Source of the DNA: CAZABP01 sp964483245
GTDB taxonomy: Bacteria > Planctomycetota > UBA1135 > UBA2386
NCBI GenBank assembly: GCA_964483245.1
Contig: CAZABP010000013.1
Coordinates: 29,885 to 93,884, forward strand
Reading direction: 5' to 3'
Length of the DNA: 64,000 nt
Below are positions 42,525-51,649 of the stretch, piece after piece (the first letter of the stretch is position 1; the number at the start of each line of letters is the position of its first letter). The translations under genes and the position numbers were made by a program. The notes beneath the pieces were generated by a model. That model had not been told where the DNA came from and searched no databases. It worked only from the letters and a program-made list of their open reading frames with translations.

Positions 42525-44120
42525 TCAGCGCGCCAGCGCACGCTCGATCGCGGCCGCCAACGCGGTGACCTCCGCGCTGCCATCGGCCGCCATGACCCGC
42601 TCGCACAGCGGCGTCGCGCTGCGCCGCGCGAACTGCTGCACGACCTGCAGGTACGGCTCCGGCAATCCCTCCTGCGTCGCGAGGATCAACGCACTCTGCT
42701 CGCGCGCACACAGCGCGTGCAGCTCGTCCAACGTCTGCACGAGTTCCGGCGGCGTCGAAGGCGGACTCGAGGGCACCGGCTCCGGCAGCAGCACGCGCAG
42801 CGGGGATGGTGGCGCGACCTCCGCCGCCATCGTGCGCGCGGTCGCCGGCAGATCCGGCAGCGCTTCGAACGCGCTGATCCCGAACACGACGACGGCCGGC
42901 CGGTAGCGCAGCAGGTGGTGACGGAACAGCAGGTACTGCTGGTGGCAGTTCGCGAGCACGGTGCCGGTGTCGGCGACCGACGGTTTCGGTCGTTGCGCGG
43001 CGAAGATCCCCTCGAGCTTGCCAGGTGCCGAGCGGATCGGATCGTCGAACGGGTTCCAGAACTGGCGCCCGCCGAGCAGCAGCACGCGCGGCTGCGGATC
43101 GCCCAGCGTCGCGACGCCGCGCGCGCCTTCGATCAGGCATGCGAGCGCATGGAACGGCGCCTCGCCGGAGCGTGCGCCGAAGTGCAGGTCGAGCCGCGGA
43201 TCGGCCGCGCGCGTCAGACGCGGTGCTTCGACGTAGCACGCGCCAGCCAGCATCACACCAGCCAGCAGGACACCCGGAACCAGCAGCCAGCGGCGGCGCA
43301 ACACGAGCGCGGCGGCCACCGGCAGCCCCCACGCGAGCGCCAACCACGCACCGCTGCCGCTCGGCACGGCCCAGGTCGCGAGCTCCGGCACGAAGATCCA
43401 CCGCGCGATCAGCGCGCCGCCGAGCAGCACGAGCAACGCGCCGACGGAATGCCATGCCAACGCCGCGATCAGCAGCCAACCGGTCAGCAGAGCTGCATTC
43501 CGCGACGTGAACCACAAGGCCGGCGTCGGCTCGATCGCGAGATCGAAGATCCTCGCTGCCGCCTCGGGTCCCCCACGGACCACCAGCGCGAGATCCCCCC
43601 ACACGTCGGCCACCGCGTGCGCGCCGAGCGGCGCACCATCGAGGGTCGCATCCAGCCAGTGCCCGCGCGCACGCACGCCGAGCTCGTGACGCGCTTGGCT
43701 GCGCAGCTGCGCACCTCCCGCGTCGTCGCCGAACAGCACGTCGTCCCGCGAGCGCCATGGGGTTCCGGTGCGCTGCGTGGACAACCGCAGCACGGCAAAG
43801 CGCCCGTGGAACGGGCTGCTGGTGCCGAGCAGATGGCCGCGCGGCTCGGCCTTGCGCAACACGACGTCGAGCTCGGCGCCAGCGTCCAACTCGAACTCGA
43901 TCCGCAGGTCGTGATCGCCGAACACGGCGGCCGCCAGCCGCAACGGCTTCTCCGCGGTCACCAGCAGCGGTGCATCGAGCGGACGTTGCGCGCGGAACCC
44001 GCGCTCGGCCAGCAGTCCGTCGGGCAGCACGAACGCCGGTGCCACACACCAGGTCCAGAGCAGGATTCCACCGAAGCCGGCCGCACCACGCATCCAGCCG
44101 GCTGCACGATCCTTGCGCAC
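42525..44120 (-). CDS. Multi-pass membrane protein of unknown function
   Basis: About 531 residues from GTG 44120; an ATG at 44093 is an alternative that removes nine charged residues. An N-terminal helix (AAGFGGILLWTWCVAPAFVL) is followed by a beta-rich exposed domain (to about residue 210) and then four hydrophobic helices (LLTGWLLIAALAWHSVGALL, VLLGGALIARWIF, WLALAWGLPVAAALVL, LLVPGVLLAGVMLAGACY). The C-terminal 220 residues are soluble, with VLLLGGRQFWNPF and VVVFGISAFEALPDL, reminiscent of SGNH-hydrolase-like domains of surface-glycan modifying proteins, but no GDS motif is visible. Divergent from nagA by 30 bp. Confidence 0.65.
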   Translation of the reverse strand: MRKDRAAGWMRGAAGFGGILLWTWCVAPAFVLPDGLLAERGFRAQRPLDAPLLVTAEKPLRLAAAVFGDHDLRIEFELDAGAELDVVLRKAEPRGHLLGTSSPFHGRFAVLRLSTQRTGTPWRSRDDVLFGDDAGGAQLRSQARHELGVRARGHWLDATLDGAPLGAHAVADVWGDLALVVRGGPEAAARIFDLAIEPTPALWFTSRNAALLTGWLLIAALAWHSVGALLVLLGGALIARWIFVPELATWAVPSGSGAWLALAWGLPVAAALVLRRRWLLVPGVLLAGVMLAGACYVEAPRLTRAADPRLDLHFGARSGEAPFHALACLIEGARGVATLGDPQPRVLLLGGRQFWNPFDDPIRSAPGKLEGIFAAQRPKPSVADTGTVLANCHQQYLLFRHHLLRYRPAVVVFGISAFEALPDLPATARTMAAEVAPPSPLRVLLPEPVPSSPPSTPPELVQTLDELHALCAREQSALILATQEGLPEPYLQVVQQFARRSATPLCERVMAADGSAEVTALAAAIERALAR

Positions 44121-44150
44121 GCGGGGCCGGATCTTAGTTTCTCTGCCCCC

Positions 44151-45269
44151 GTGGTCACGCTTCGGATCGACGCGCATGCCATCGCATTGCCGGACCGCGT
44201 GGCGGTGGCCACGCCGCTGTACGTGCGCGATGGGCGGATCGTCGCGATCGGGGGCCGGATGGACGCCGACGAGCAGGTCGGGGTCGCCGGCACGCTGCTG
44301 CCGGGCGCGATCGACCTGCAGGTCAACGGCGCCGGCGGCGCCGACGTCGCGAGCGGCGACTTCGCGAGCCTCGATCGTGTCGCGCAGGCGATCGCCGACG
44401 GCGGCACGACGGCATTCCTGCCGACGCTGATCAGCGCGCCGTTCGACACGCTGTGCGCACGTCTGGCCGCGGTCACGAGCTGGATCGCGCGCGGCGGGCA
44501 CGCGCATGCGCAACCACTGGGGATCCACCTCGAAGGACCGTTCCTGCAGGTGCCGGGCGCGCACCCGCGCGACGCGTTGCTCGAGCCGACGCCGGAACGC
44601 ATCGGGCAGCTGCTCGAAGCCAGCTCGGGACGCCTGCGCCTCGTGACGCTGGCGCCCGGCATGCCCGGCGCTGCGCAGGCCGTGGCACAGTTCCGCAGCG
44701 CGGGGGTCGCCGTCTCGCTCGGGCATGGCACCGGGACCGCCGGCGTGTCGGAGTGCGTCGCGGCCGGCGCCCGCATGGTGACGCACCTGTTCAACACGAT
44801 GGATCGGCTGCACCATCGCGAGCCCGGTTTCTCGAGCCTCGCGCTCGACGAACCGCGCCTGACCTGCGCGCTGATCGCCGACGGCGTGCACGTGGAGCCG
44901 TCGATCGTGCGCCTCGCCTGGCGCGTGCTCGGACCGGAGCGGTTCCTGCTGACGACCGACAGCAGTGCCCCGGCTGGCATGCCGGATGGGGAGTACACGC
45001 TCGCCGGGACCCAGGTCGTGCGGCGCGGGCCGGCCGTGCGTGATCCGGAGGGACGGCTCGCCGGCTCGGCGCTGACGATGGCGGAGGCGGCGGCAAATCT
45101 GCGGCAGTTCCTCCCCGGGATCGGACCGTGGACGCTCGCGCGCGTGACGTCGGGCAACGCCGCGCGGCTGATCGACGCGGCGGATCGCGGCGCGATCGCG
45201 GTCGGCGCCGTCGCCGAGTTCACGTGGATGGCCGGCGGCGGAGCGCTGCGCGCGTTGCGGCTGCCGTGA
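44151..45269 (+). CDS. nagA: N-acetylglucosamine-6-phosphate deacetylase
   Basis: 372 residues from GTG 44151. It removes acetate from GlcNAc-6-P in the cytoplasm, for amino-sugar recycling or use. The amidohydrolase fold shows LLPGAIDLQVNGAGGADV, GGTTAFLPTLIS, LGIHLEGPFL with the metal-binding Glu, VSLGHGTGT, VTHLFNTMD (metal His and substrate contact), DGVHV, and TDSSAPAG with the catalytic Asp. Gln in DLQVNG replaces the HxH of two-metal members, as in E. coli NagA. No nagB or transporter gene is adjacent. Its stop overlaps the next gene (GTGA). Confidence 0.92.
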   Translation: MVTLRIDAHAIALPDRVAVATPLYVRDGRIVAIGGRMDADEQVGVAGTLLPGAIDLQVNGAGGADVASGDFASLDRVAQAIADGGTTAFLPTLISAPFDTLCARLAAVTSWIARGGHAHAQPLGIHLEGPFLQVPGAHPRDALLEPTPERIGQLLEASSGRLRLVTLAPGMPGAAQAVAQFRSAGVAVSLGHGTGTAGVSECVAAGARMVTHLFNTMDRLHHREPGFSSLALDEPRLTCALIADGVHVEPSIVRLAWRVLGPERFLLTTDSSAPAGMPDGEYTLAGTQVVRRGPAVRDPEGRLAGSALTMAEAAANLRQFLPGIGPWTLARVTSGNAARLIDAADRGAIAVGAVAEFTWMAGGGALRALRLP

Positions 45270-46429
45270 CCTCCGGGCTCTATCTCGACCACGCGGCGAC
45301 GACACCGCTGCTGGGTGCGGCCTGGCAGGCCGGGGCCGCAGCGGCGCTGGAGGCGTTCGGCAATCCGTCGTCGACGCATGGCTTCGGCGCGCAGGCGCGG
45401 CGCCGGCTCGAGGATGCGCGTGAGTTCCTGCGCGGCACGCTCGGCGCGTCGGAGCTGGTGTTCACGTCCGGCGGCACCGAAGCGGACCTGCTCGGGGTGC
45501 TCGGCGCGGCGATCGCGCGCGCGCCCGGCCGGGTGCTCGCCGGCGCGGCCGACCATGCCGCCGTGCTGGCGCTGGAGCCGGCCCTGGCGCGCACGCGCCA
45601 TCGGCTGGTCCGCGTGCCGGTCGGTCCGGGCGGCGTGCCGTCGCCGGAGCAGTGGTTCGACCTGCTCGGGCCGGATGTGCGCGTCGTGTCGATCCTGCAC
45701 GGGCACAACGAGCTCGGCACGCTGGCGGATGTTGCCGAGATCGGCAGCCTCGTGCGGCGGACGGCGCCACAGGCGCACGTGCACGTGGATCTCGTGCAGA
45801 GCTTCGGCAAGGTGCCGTTCGCGATCGACGACCTGGACGTCGATTCGGTCGCGGTCTCCGGGCACAAGCTGCACGCGCCGCGCGGGATCGGATTCCTGGC
45901 GCTGCGCAGCGAGACGCGGATCACCCCGCTGCAGGCGGGCGGGGGCCAGGAACACGGCATGCGCGGCGGCACCGAGAACGTCGCCGGTGCCGTCGCGCTG
46001 GCGCATGCCGCCGAGTGGATGTTCTCGCACCTCGGTGCGCATGCCGCGGCGATGCATGCGCAGTGCGCACGGCTGTTCGGTGCGCTGGTGGAGCTGTGCC
46101 CAGGGGCGGAACGGCTGGGCGAGGAGCCGCGGCTCCCGCACGTGCTGGCCGTCCGGCTGCCGGGCATCACCGGTGAGACGCTGCAGCAGGAATGCGCCGC
46201 GCGTGGGCTCGCGTTCTCGACCGGCGCCGCGTGCCACGCCGGCGACGACGCGCCGAGCCACGTGCACGAGGCGATCGGGATGCCGCGGCGCGTCGGGCGC
46301 GAGGTGATCCGGCTGTCGGTCGCGGCGATCACGACCGAGGCGGAGATCGAGCGCGCGATCGCCATCCTGCGCGACGCGATCGGGCAGCTGCAGCGGTTGG
46401 CGCCGCGGCGCGGGAGTCGTGGCCCGTGA
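45266..46429 (+). CDS. Cysteine desulfurase / class V aminotransferase (NifS-like)
   Basis: 387 residues; GTG 45266 overlaps the nagA stop. PLP fold type I enzyme that would release sulfur from cysteine for Fe-S clusters or tRNA thiolation. Motifs: YLDHAATTPL, GNPSSTHGFG, TSGGTEADLLGVLG, HGHNELGTLADV, HVDLVQSFGK, SGHKLHAPRG with PLP Lys201, and GGGQEHGMRGGTENV. The catalytic-loop Cys323 is present in STGAACHAGDD, although the usual SGSACTS context is changed. It lies between nagA and mutS with overlaps on both sides; no iscU or mnmA is nearby. The operon partners give no clear clue to its acceptor. Confidence 0.87.
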   Translation: MTSGLYLDHAATTPLLGAAWQAGAAAALEAFGNPSSTHGFGAQARRRLEDAREFLRGTLGASELVFTSGGTEADLLGVLGAAIARAPGRVLAGAADHAAVLALEPALARTRHRLVRVPVGPGGVPSPEQWFDLLGPDVRVVSILHGHNELGTLADVAEIGSLVRRTAPQAHVHVDLVQSFGKVPFAIDDLDVDSVAVSGHKLHAPRGIGFLALRSETRITPLQAGGGQEHGMRGGTENVAGAVALAHAAEWMFSHLGAHAAAMHAQCARLFGALVELCPGAERLGEEPRLPHVLAVRLPGITGETLQQECAARGLAFSTGAACHAGDDAPSHVHEAIGMPRRVGREVIRLSVAAITTEAEIERAIAILRDAIGQLQRLAPRRGSRGP

Positions 46430-49023
46430 GTGACGCGGCGGCGACTCCGGCGATGGCGCAGTACCAGGCAGCCAAGCGCCAACACCCGGACGCGCTGCTG
46501 TTCTTCCGGATGGGCGACTTCTACGAGCTGTTCTGGGACGACGCGCGCGAAGCGAGCCGCGCGCTCGGGATCACGCTGACCGCGCGCAACAAGGGACCGG
46601 ATGCGATCCCGATGGCCGGGGTGCCGGTGCGCGCCGTCGACACGTATCTGCGCCGGCTCGTCGAGCGCGGCTTCCGGGTCGCGATCTGCGAGCAGATGCA
46701 GGACCCGCGCGAAGCCAAGGGGGTCATCGAGCGCGCGGTGACGCGGGTCGTGACGCCCGGAACCCTGACCGAGGACAGCCTGCTCGACGACCGGCGGCCG
46801 AACCACCTCGCCGCCGTCGTCGTGCAGCGCGACCTGGCCGGGATCGGGTGGGTCGAGCTGTCGACCGGTGCATTCCGCGTCACCGAGTGCGCGCGCGTGC
46901 AGTTGGCCGACGAGCTGCAGCGCATCGAGCCGGCGGAGCTGCTGCTGGCGGAAGGGGACGACGAGCTCGCGAGCGAGCTGCGGCGCGCGTGCGGTGCGGC
47001 GATTGCGCGGCGGGCGCCGTACGAGTTCGGGTTCGAGACCGCGCAGGACCTGCTGCTGCGGTTCTTCGGGGTCGGGACGTTGGATGGGTTCGATCTCGCC
47101 GACGCACGGCTCGCGACCGGCGCGGCCGGCGCGCTGATCGCGTATCTGCAGGAGACGCAGCTCGCGGCGTTGCCGCACATCGCGCGGATCGAACGGCAGC
47201 GCCGGCGCGATCGGATGGTGCTCGACCGGGCGACGCGGCAGAGCCTCGAGCTGGTCGACACGATGCGCGGGCAGGACGGCGGCATGCCGCTGCTCGCCGT
47301 CACCGACCGCACGCGCACGCCGATGGGCGCCCGGCTGCTGCGCGACTGGATCCTGGCGCCGCTGGTCGAGCTCGCTGCGATCGCGGCGCGGCACGACGCG
47401 ATCGCCGAGCTGCTGGCCGACGGTGCACGCTTGTCCGTGCTGCACGACGAGCTGCGCGCCGTGCTCGACCTGCAACGGCTGACTGCGCGCGTCTCGACCG
47501 GGCGCTGCAACGCGCGCGATCTGCTCGCGCTCGGACGCAGCCTGGACGCGTTGCCGCTGCTGCTGGCGCGCCTCGGTGACGCGCGCAGCGAACGGCTCGC
47601 GGCGATCGGGGCGCTCGATCCGATGCCGGATCTGGCGGCACGGATCCTGGCGACGATCGTGGACGAGCCGCCACAGACCATCCGCGACGGCGGCATCATC
47701 CGCGCGGGGTTCGACGCCGAGCTGGACGAGCTCGCGACGATCGGTCGCGACAGCCGCGACTGGATGGCGCGCTACCAGGCGCGCGAGGTGGAACGGACCG
47801 GCATCACGAACCTGCGCGTCGGGTTCAACAAGGTGTTCGGGTTCTACATCGAGATCACGCACGGCAACCGCGAAGTCGCGCTGCCGGCGGAATACGTGCG
47901 CAAGCAGACCACGAAGAACGCCGAGCGCTACGTCACCGACGAGCTGAAGCAGTTCGAGACCAAGGTCCTGCGCAGCGAGGAGCTCGCGCGGGAGCGGGAG
48001 TACGCGCTGTTCACCGCGCTGCGCGAGGCGATCGCGGCCGAGACCGGGCGCCTGCTGGCCGCCGCGGCGCTGGTCGCCGAGCTCGACGTGCTGGTCGGGC
48101 TCGCCGTCGTCGCGCGCGAACGGGACTGGCGGCGGCCGCTGCTCGACGAGTCACGGGCGCTGTGCATCGCCGATGGGCGGCACCCGGTGCTGGAGGCGAC
48201 GCACGCGGCCGGGACCTTCGTGCCGAACGACACCGACCTCGAGCCGCCGGAGCGCCGGCTCGCGCTGATCACCGGGCCGAACATGGCCGGCAAGTCCACT
48301 TACATCCGCCAGGTCGCGCTGATCGCGCTGCTGGCGCAGGTCGGCAGCTACGTCCCGGCGCGCGAGGCGCGGCTCGGCCTCGTCGACCGGATCTTCACGC
48401 GCGTCGGCGCCGCCGACGACATCAGCCGCGGCGCGTCGACGTTCATGGTCGAGATGGTCGAGACCGCCAACATCCTCAACCACGCGACCGACCGGAGCCT
48501 CGTGATCCTGGACGAGGTCGGGCGCGGAACCAGCACCTACGACGGCCTCGCGCTGGCCTGGGCCATCGCCGAGGAGCTGCACCAGAAGATCGGATGCCGC
48601 GCGCTGTTCGCGACGCACTACCACCAGATGACCGATCTCGGGGCGACGCATCCCGGCGTCGTCAACTTGCGCGTTGCCGTCCGCGAGTGGGGCGACGAGA
48701 TCGTGTTCCTGCACCGGATCGAGCCGGGCGGCACCGACCGCAGCTACGGGCTGCACGTCGCGCGGTTGGCCGGGCTGCCCAAGCGCGTCGTCGCCCGCGC
48801 GCAGGAGGTGCTGACGCGGCTCGAGGACGAAGGGGAGCACGTCCGCGACGCGCTCGGCGCGCCGGCGACCGCGGCGACGGGGGCGGGGGCACAACGGCAG
48901 CTCGCACTGTTCGAGAATCCGCGCGACGCGGTGCTGCGCGAGCTGGCGGCGCTCGACGTGGATGCGATGACGCCGCTCGCGGCGCTGCAGAAGCTGGCGG
49001 AGCTGGTCGGGAAGCTGCGGTAG
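46426..49023 (+). CDS. mutS: DNA mismatch repair protein MutS
   Basis: 865 residues from GTG 46426, overlapping the previous stop. Mismatch-binding domain I has FFRMGDFYELF, where the Phe-x-Glu pair wedges into the mismatch. Connector, core (LLRDWILAPL) and clamp domains follow (TGITNLRVGFNKVFGFYIEI). The ABC ATPase contains Walker A GPNMAGKST at about residues 617-625, the STFMVEMVETANIL signature block, Walker B LVILDEVGRGTSTYDGLALA, and ATHYHQMTDL. A C-terminal tail carries AQRQLALF. Normal family length, so this is MutS1 rather than MutS2. No mutL follows; the next gene belongs to a different, lower-G+C region. Confidence 0.96.
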   Translation: MSDAAATPAMAQYQAAKRQHPDALLFFRMGDFYELFWDDAREASRALGITLTARNKGPDAIPMAGVPVRAVDTYLRRLVERGFRVAICEQMQDPREAKGVIERAVTRVVTPGTLTEDSLLDDRRPNHLAAVVVQRDLAGIGWVELSTGAFRVTECARVQLADELQRIEPAELLLAEGDDELASELRRACGAAIARRAPYEFGFETAQDLLLRFFGVGTLDGFDLADARLATGAAGALIAYLQETQLAALPHIARIERQRRRDRMVLDRATRQSLELVDTMRGQDGGMPLLAVTDRTRTPMGARLLRDWILAPLVELAAIAARHDAIAELLADGARLSVLHDELRAVLDLQRLTARVSTGRCNARDLLALGRSLDALPLLLARLGDARSERLAAIGALDPMPDLAARILATIVDEPPQTIRDGGIIRAGFDAELDELATIGRDSRDWMARYQAREVERTGITNLRVGFNKVFGFYIEITHGNREVALPAEYVRKQTTKNAERYVTDELKQFETKVLRSEELAREREYALFTALREAIAAETGRLLAAAALVAELDVLVGLAVVARERDWRRPLLDESRALCIADGRHPVLEATHAAGTFVPNDTDLEPPERRLALITGPNMAGKSTYIRQVALIALLAQVGSYVPAREARLGLVDRIFTRVGAADDISRGASTFMVEMVETANILNHATDRSLVILDEVGRGTSTYDGLALAWAIAEELHQKIGCRALFATHYHQMTDLGATHPGVVNLRVAVREWGDEIVFLHRIEPGGTDRSYGLHVARLAGLPKRVVARAQEVLTRLEDEGEHVRDALGAPATAATGAGAQRQLALFENPRDAVLRELAALDVDAMTPLAALQKLAELVGKLR

Positions 49024-49423
49024 GAAAACGCACGCGCGGAGGCGCGCGTTGCTGCCGGGTCATTCCGGACGCTCGCACGGCCGGCGCATACCTGCGCCTT
49101 GATCAGTGGTGCATGATCTCGCGCAGGGTCGAAGCACGAGACCGCAGGACAAGGAGAAGGAGTTCTGGAAGGCTGCTGGTAGTGGACAGTGGGCCTACGC
49201 GGAGAAGGATCATTCCCAGGACAGGGCCAAGCGTCGCCAGAACATCGGCATTCAGGTGACAAAGCACGAGACCGCCGACCCGAACGAAGAATGGCCGGCC
49301 AAGTACGAGTGGAGGAAGACTTTTGACGCCGCATTCCCAAGCTCGCACACCGAGCGATTCGCGACCGCTGAGATGTGTGCAGTGGGGGATCTGGCTTGGA
49401 CTCCAATCCGCTCGCCTTGCAGA
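49024..49423. other. Start of the lower-G+C island; no firmly supported gene
   Basis: From about 49090 base composition changes to lower G+C with more A. The frame of the next gene stays open back to GTG 49106, so it may start earlier than annotated. I see no terminator with a T run after mutS. Confidence 0.5.
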
Positions 49424-50086
49424 ATGATCTCCGTGGCCGACAAGCAGCAGAAGGGCCCGGCGGAGGTCATCCTCCTCACCCCATGCACGAGGCGGACATC
49501 GTTCGTGCTCGGCCTCGTTCTGGCTGGCCTGAGCATCGCGGCTGTGCTGGCACGATTCCCAACGGCCTACGAATGGGCGTCGGACGGCTCAGTGGTGAAG
49601 TCCTCTCGCACAGTGTCGGACATCAGCGGGGTTGCCACGGCGCTGGCAATATCTGGTGTGGCACTGTTGGCCTACGCGATGAATGGAGTCCGGTTGACCA
49701 AGTTCGGCGTGGGTTCCGTGGTCGCCGAAGGCAGCTCAGCGGTAAAGAGCTTCAGGGAACACCCACCTTCCGAGGCTGATGCGAAGTCCGTCGAGGTCGA
49801 TGCTGAGGAGGTTGAGCCAACGCGAGAGCCGGCTGCCGTGCTCGACGACCAGATGGCGGTCTTCGAACTGGCGGACGTTCCTTCGCGAGTCATCAACGAC
49901 GCGCTCGCGCACTGGCCGGCCGACGCTGGTGAACCACCCAGTACCCTCGGAGCGTTCGAGTATGCGTCGCGTCGGCGCGGTCGTGGGCCGTACCCTTGGA
50001 TCCTGAAGTTCGCGGGGCACCCCGAGATCCGGGTCTTCTATGGGGGCCGAGGCAAACGCGACCCTACGGTCCGCCGGAACGGCTAG
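49424..50086 (+). CDS. Two-TM membrane protein next to the CBASS operon
   Basis: 220 residues from ATG 49424; the frame is open back to GTG 49106, which would add 106 polar residues (DKEKEFWKAAGSGQWAYAEK) of uncertain reality. Two hydrophobic helices are close together: TSFVLGLVLAGLSIAAVLA and ATALAISGVALLAYAMNGVR. A Glu-rich linker (SVEVDAEEVEPTREP) follows, then a small soluble domain ending LKFAGHPEIRVFYGGRGKRD. Family not recognised. It is convergent with the CD-NTase gene, with 15 bp between the stops. It could be an accessory defence gene or an unrelated passenger. Confidence 0.55.
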   Translation: MISVADKQQKGPAEVILLTPCTRRTSFVLGLVLAGLSIAAVLARFPTAYEWASDGSVVKSSRTVSDISGVATALAISGVALLAYAMNGVRLTKFGVGSVVAEGSSAVKSFREHPPSEADAKSVEVDAEEVEPTREPAAVLDDQMAVFELADVPSRVINDALAHWPADAGEPPSTLGAFEYASRRRGRGPYPWILKFAGHPEIRVFYGGRGKRDPTVRRNG

Positions 50087-50101
50087 GAAACGCAAGCGAA
50101 T

Positions 50102-51649
50102 CTATCGAACGCGAACCAGGATTCGTCCGGACCTAGCAACACAGTTGCCGTCCTTGATCACGAACGCTTCGACCCAGTGGGTGCCTCGGTAGGCCGTGCG
50201 TTCCCAACGAACTCCGCCGCAGTCGCCCGTGCCGTCTTCGAAGCCGCCGCGGAGTCCCCCATGTCCAGCAGCTTCGGCCTCAGCGCCGGTGTTGACGACT
50301 TGCCACACTACCTCGTAGGGCGCGCGCGCGTCCGTGTTGGCCTTGAAGCGAATCCAGAAGTCTTTGGGCTGCGACCGCGCCGAGAGCTGCCAGAGGCGGT
50401 TTGCGCCCCTCGCCTTGTGAACTGATGCCGTAACGTTCACGCGGCTCTGCTGTTGCATCGACCACGGCGGCGATTGGCAGTGCGACGCAGCGGCCAAGCC
50501 TGGGACCGTTTCGGCAGTAAGCGCGATGAGCGTCCCGGAGGAGGGCTTGCTGTTCAGTGAGCTCTCCGAGACCCCGAAGCACTTGGCAAGCGCGTTCGCC
50601 GTTGCAGTCTCCGCCTCGGCGAGAGCGAGGTCCTGGCGAAGCCACTGGACCCAATCGAAGAAAGTTTTAGGCCGATGGCTTCCTCGGTCGTTCCAACGGT
50701 CGGCGAAGTTCTCGGCGGGGTTGACCGGGTTTGGAATCCACCATTTGCCACCGCGTCGCTCGATGACACCGGTGTTTCCGAAGTCGTCGATGCTCTCCAG
50801 AATGCCGAGAAGCGCGGCATCGATGTCGGTTTCTCCTTGGTAGGCCCGCGCCGCAAGGGTCGTGAGAACCATCGAGATGGGCTTTTCCGACTCCCGCTCG
50901 TGGCCAGAGAACCGAACGTCTCGGTGTCGCTTCAGTAGCTGGATGACGCGCTGAAGAGGCGACCGAACGAGAGCATCCGGCACCTCCTGCACGCTGGCGT
51001 AGAGAGAGCGGTTGCCCTCAAACAGATTCCGTTTCTGGAACTTCGCGACCCCGCTCGCTGCAGCGGCATTCAGATCGTCGAACCAAGCGGCGTACCCCGC
51101 GGGGTTTGAGCCTCCCGGTACCCAGAGGTATGTCTTGTCCGGCTGGCGCTCAGTGATCCCGATGGCATGTTGCGCGTGCTCTGGGCTCACGCCGACAGCA
51201 ACGAGCCCGTTGAGGAACTCCCTTGTCTCCGGAATGGACGGAAGAGCGTCGAGGTGAAAGCCGATACCATCCGACTCGGCGTAGTTCAGCGTCCAGCAGC
51301 GGCGACCTTCCTCGTCGAGCATTCTGGCATAACCGCGATGGGCCTTGAGGCGGTCGCCCACGGCGTGCTTGAGGCCTTTCGACGTGGCCGTGTCCTTCCG
51401 GATGTGGAGTTGGCAAACCAGGTCGATGTCGTAGTCAGCTTCTCTGCCACCTGTCACTGGACGGACAACTGTTCCAAGGCGGAACGAGCCTTGAGGGTAG
51501 ACCCTTGGCCGATAGGTCTTCAGTGGCGAGTCGTCGGCATCGAGCCACTGCCCCACCGCGGTGTAGTGCTGGACCGCCTCGGAGTACTTGGTCGCGGAGA
51601 TGTCGAGTGACTGCGCTACGAATTCTAGTGCGCTTCCAAAGTCTGTCAT
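50102..51649 (-). CDS. CBASS CD-NTase (cGAS/DncV-like nucleotidyltransferase) with C-terminal AGS-C-like sensor domain
   Basis: 515 residues, ATG 51649 overlapping the upstream stop (ATGA). It makes a cyclic oligonucleotide second messenger on phage sensing. The nucleotidyltransferase core has YPQGSFRLGTVVRP (GS at 54-55), catalytic EADYDIDLVC (Asp74/Asp76) and a third Asp134 in FHLDALPS. The helical OAS-like C-lobe contains LQRVIQLLKRHRDVRF. The last 130 residues (LWQLSARSQPKDFWIRFKAN, GTHWVEAFVIKDGNCVARSG) resemble the AGS-C sensor domain of SMODS proteins. Its partner is a Cap5-type HNH-SAVED nuclease. Clade G enzymes are known partners of Cap5 and can make 3',2'-cGAMP; assigning this one to clade G is inference. 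Confidence 0.88.
   Translation of the reverse strand: MTDFGSALEFVAQSLDISATKYSEAVQHYTAVGQWLDADDSPLKTYRPRVYPQGSFRLGTVVRPVTGGREADYDIDLVCQLHIRKDTATSKGLKHAVGDRLKAHRGYARMLDEEGRRCWTLNYAESDGIGFHLDALPSIPETREFLNGLVAVGVSPEHAQHAIGITERQPDKTYLWVPGGSNPAGYAAWFDDLNAAAASGVAKFQKRNLFEGNRSLYASVQEVPDALVRSPLQRVIQLLKRHRDVRFSGHERESEKPISMVLTTLAARAYQGETDIDAALLGILESIDDFGNTGVIERRGGKWWIPNPVNPAENFADRWNDRGSHRPKTFFDWVQWLRQDLALAEAETATANALAKCFGVSESSLNSKPSSGTLIALTAETVPGLAAASHCQSPPWSMQQQSRVNVTASVHKARGANRLWQLSARSQPKDFWIRFKANTDARAPYEVVWQVVNTGAEAEAAGHGGLRGGFEDGTGDCGGVRWERTAYRGTHWVEAFVIKDGNCVARSGRILVRVR

Noticed and set aside
45280..47862. 860-residue minus-strand frame opposite the nifS-like and mutS genes
   Set aside because: Antisense to two highly conserved genes, and no recognisable motif.
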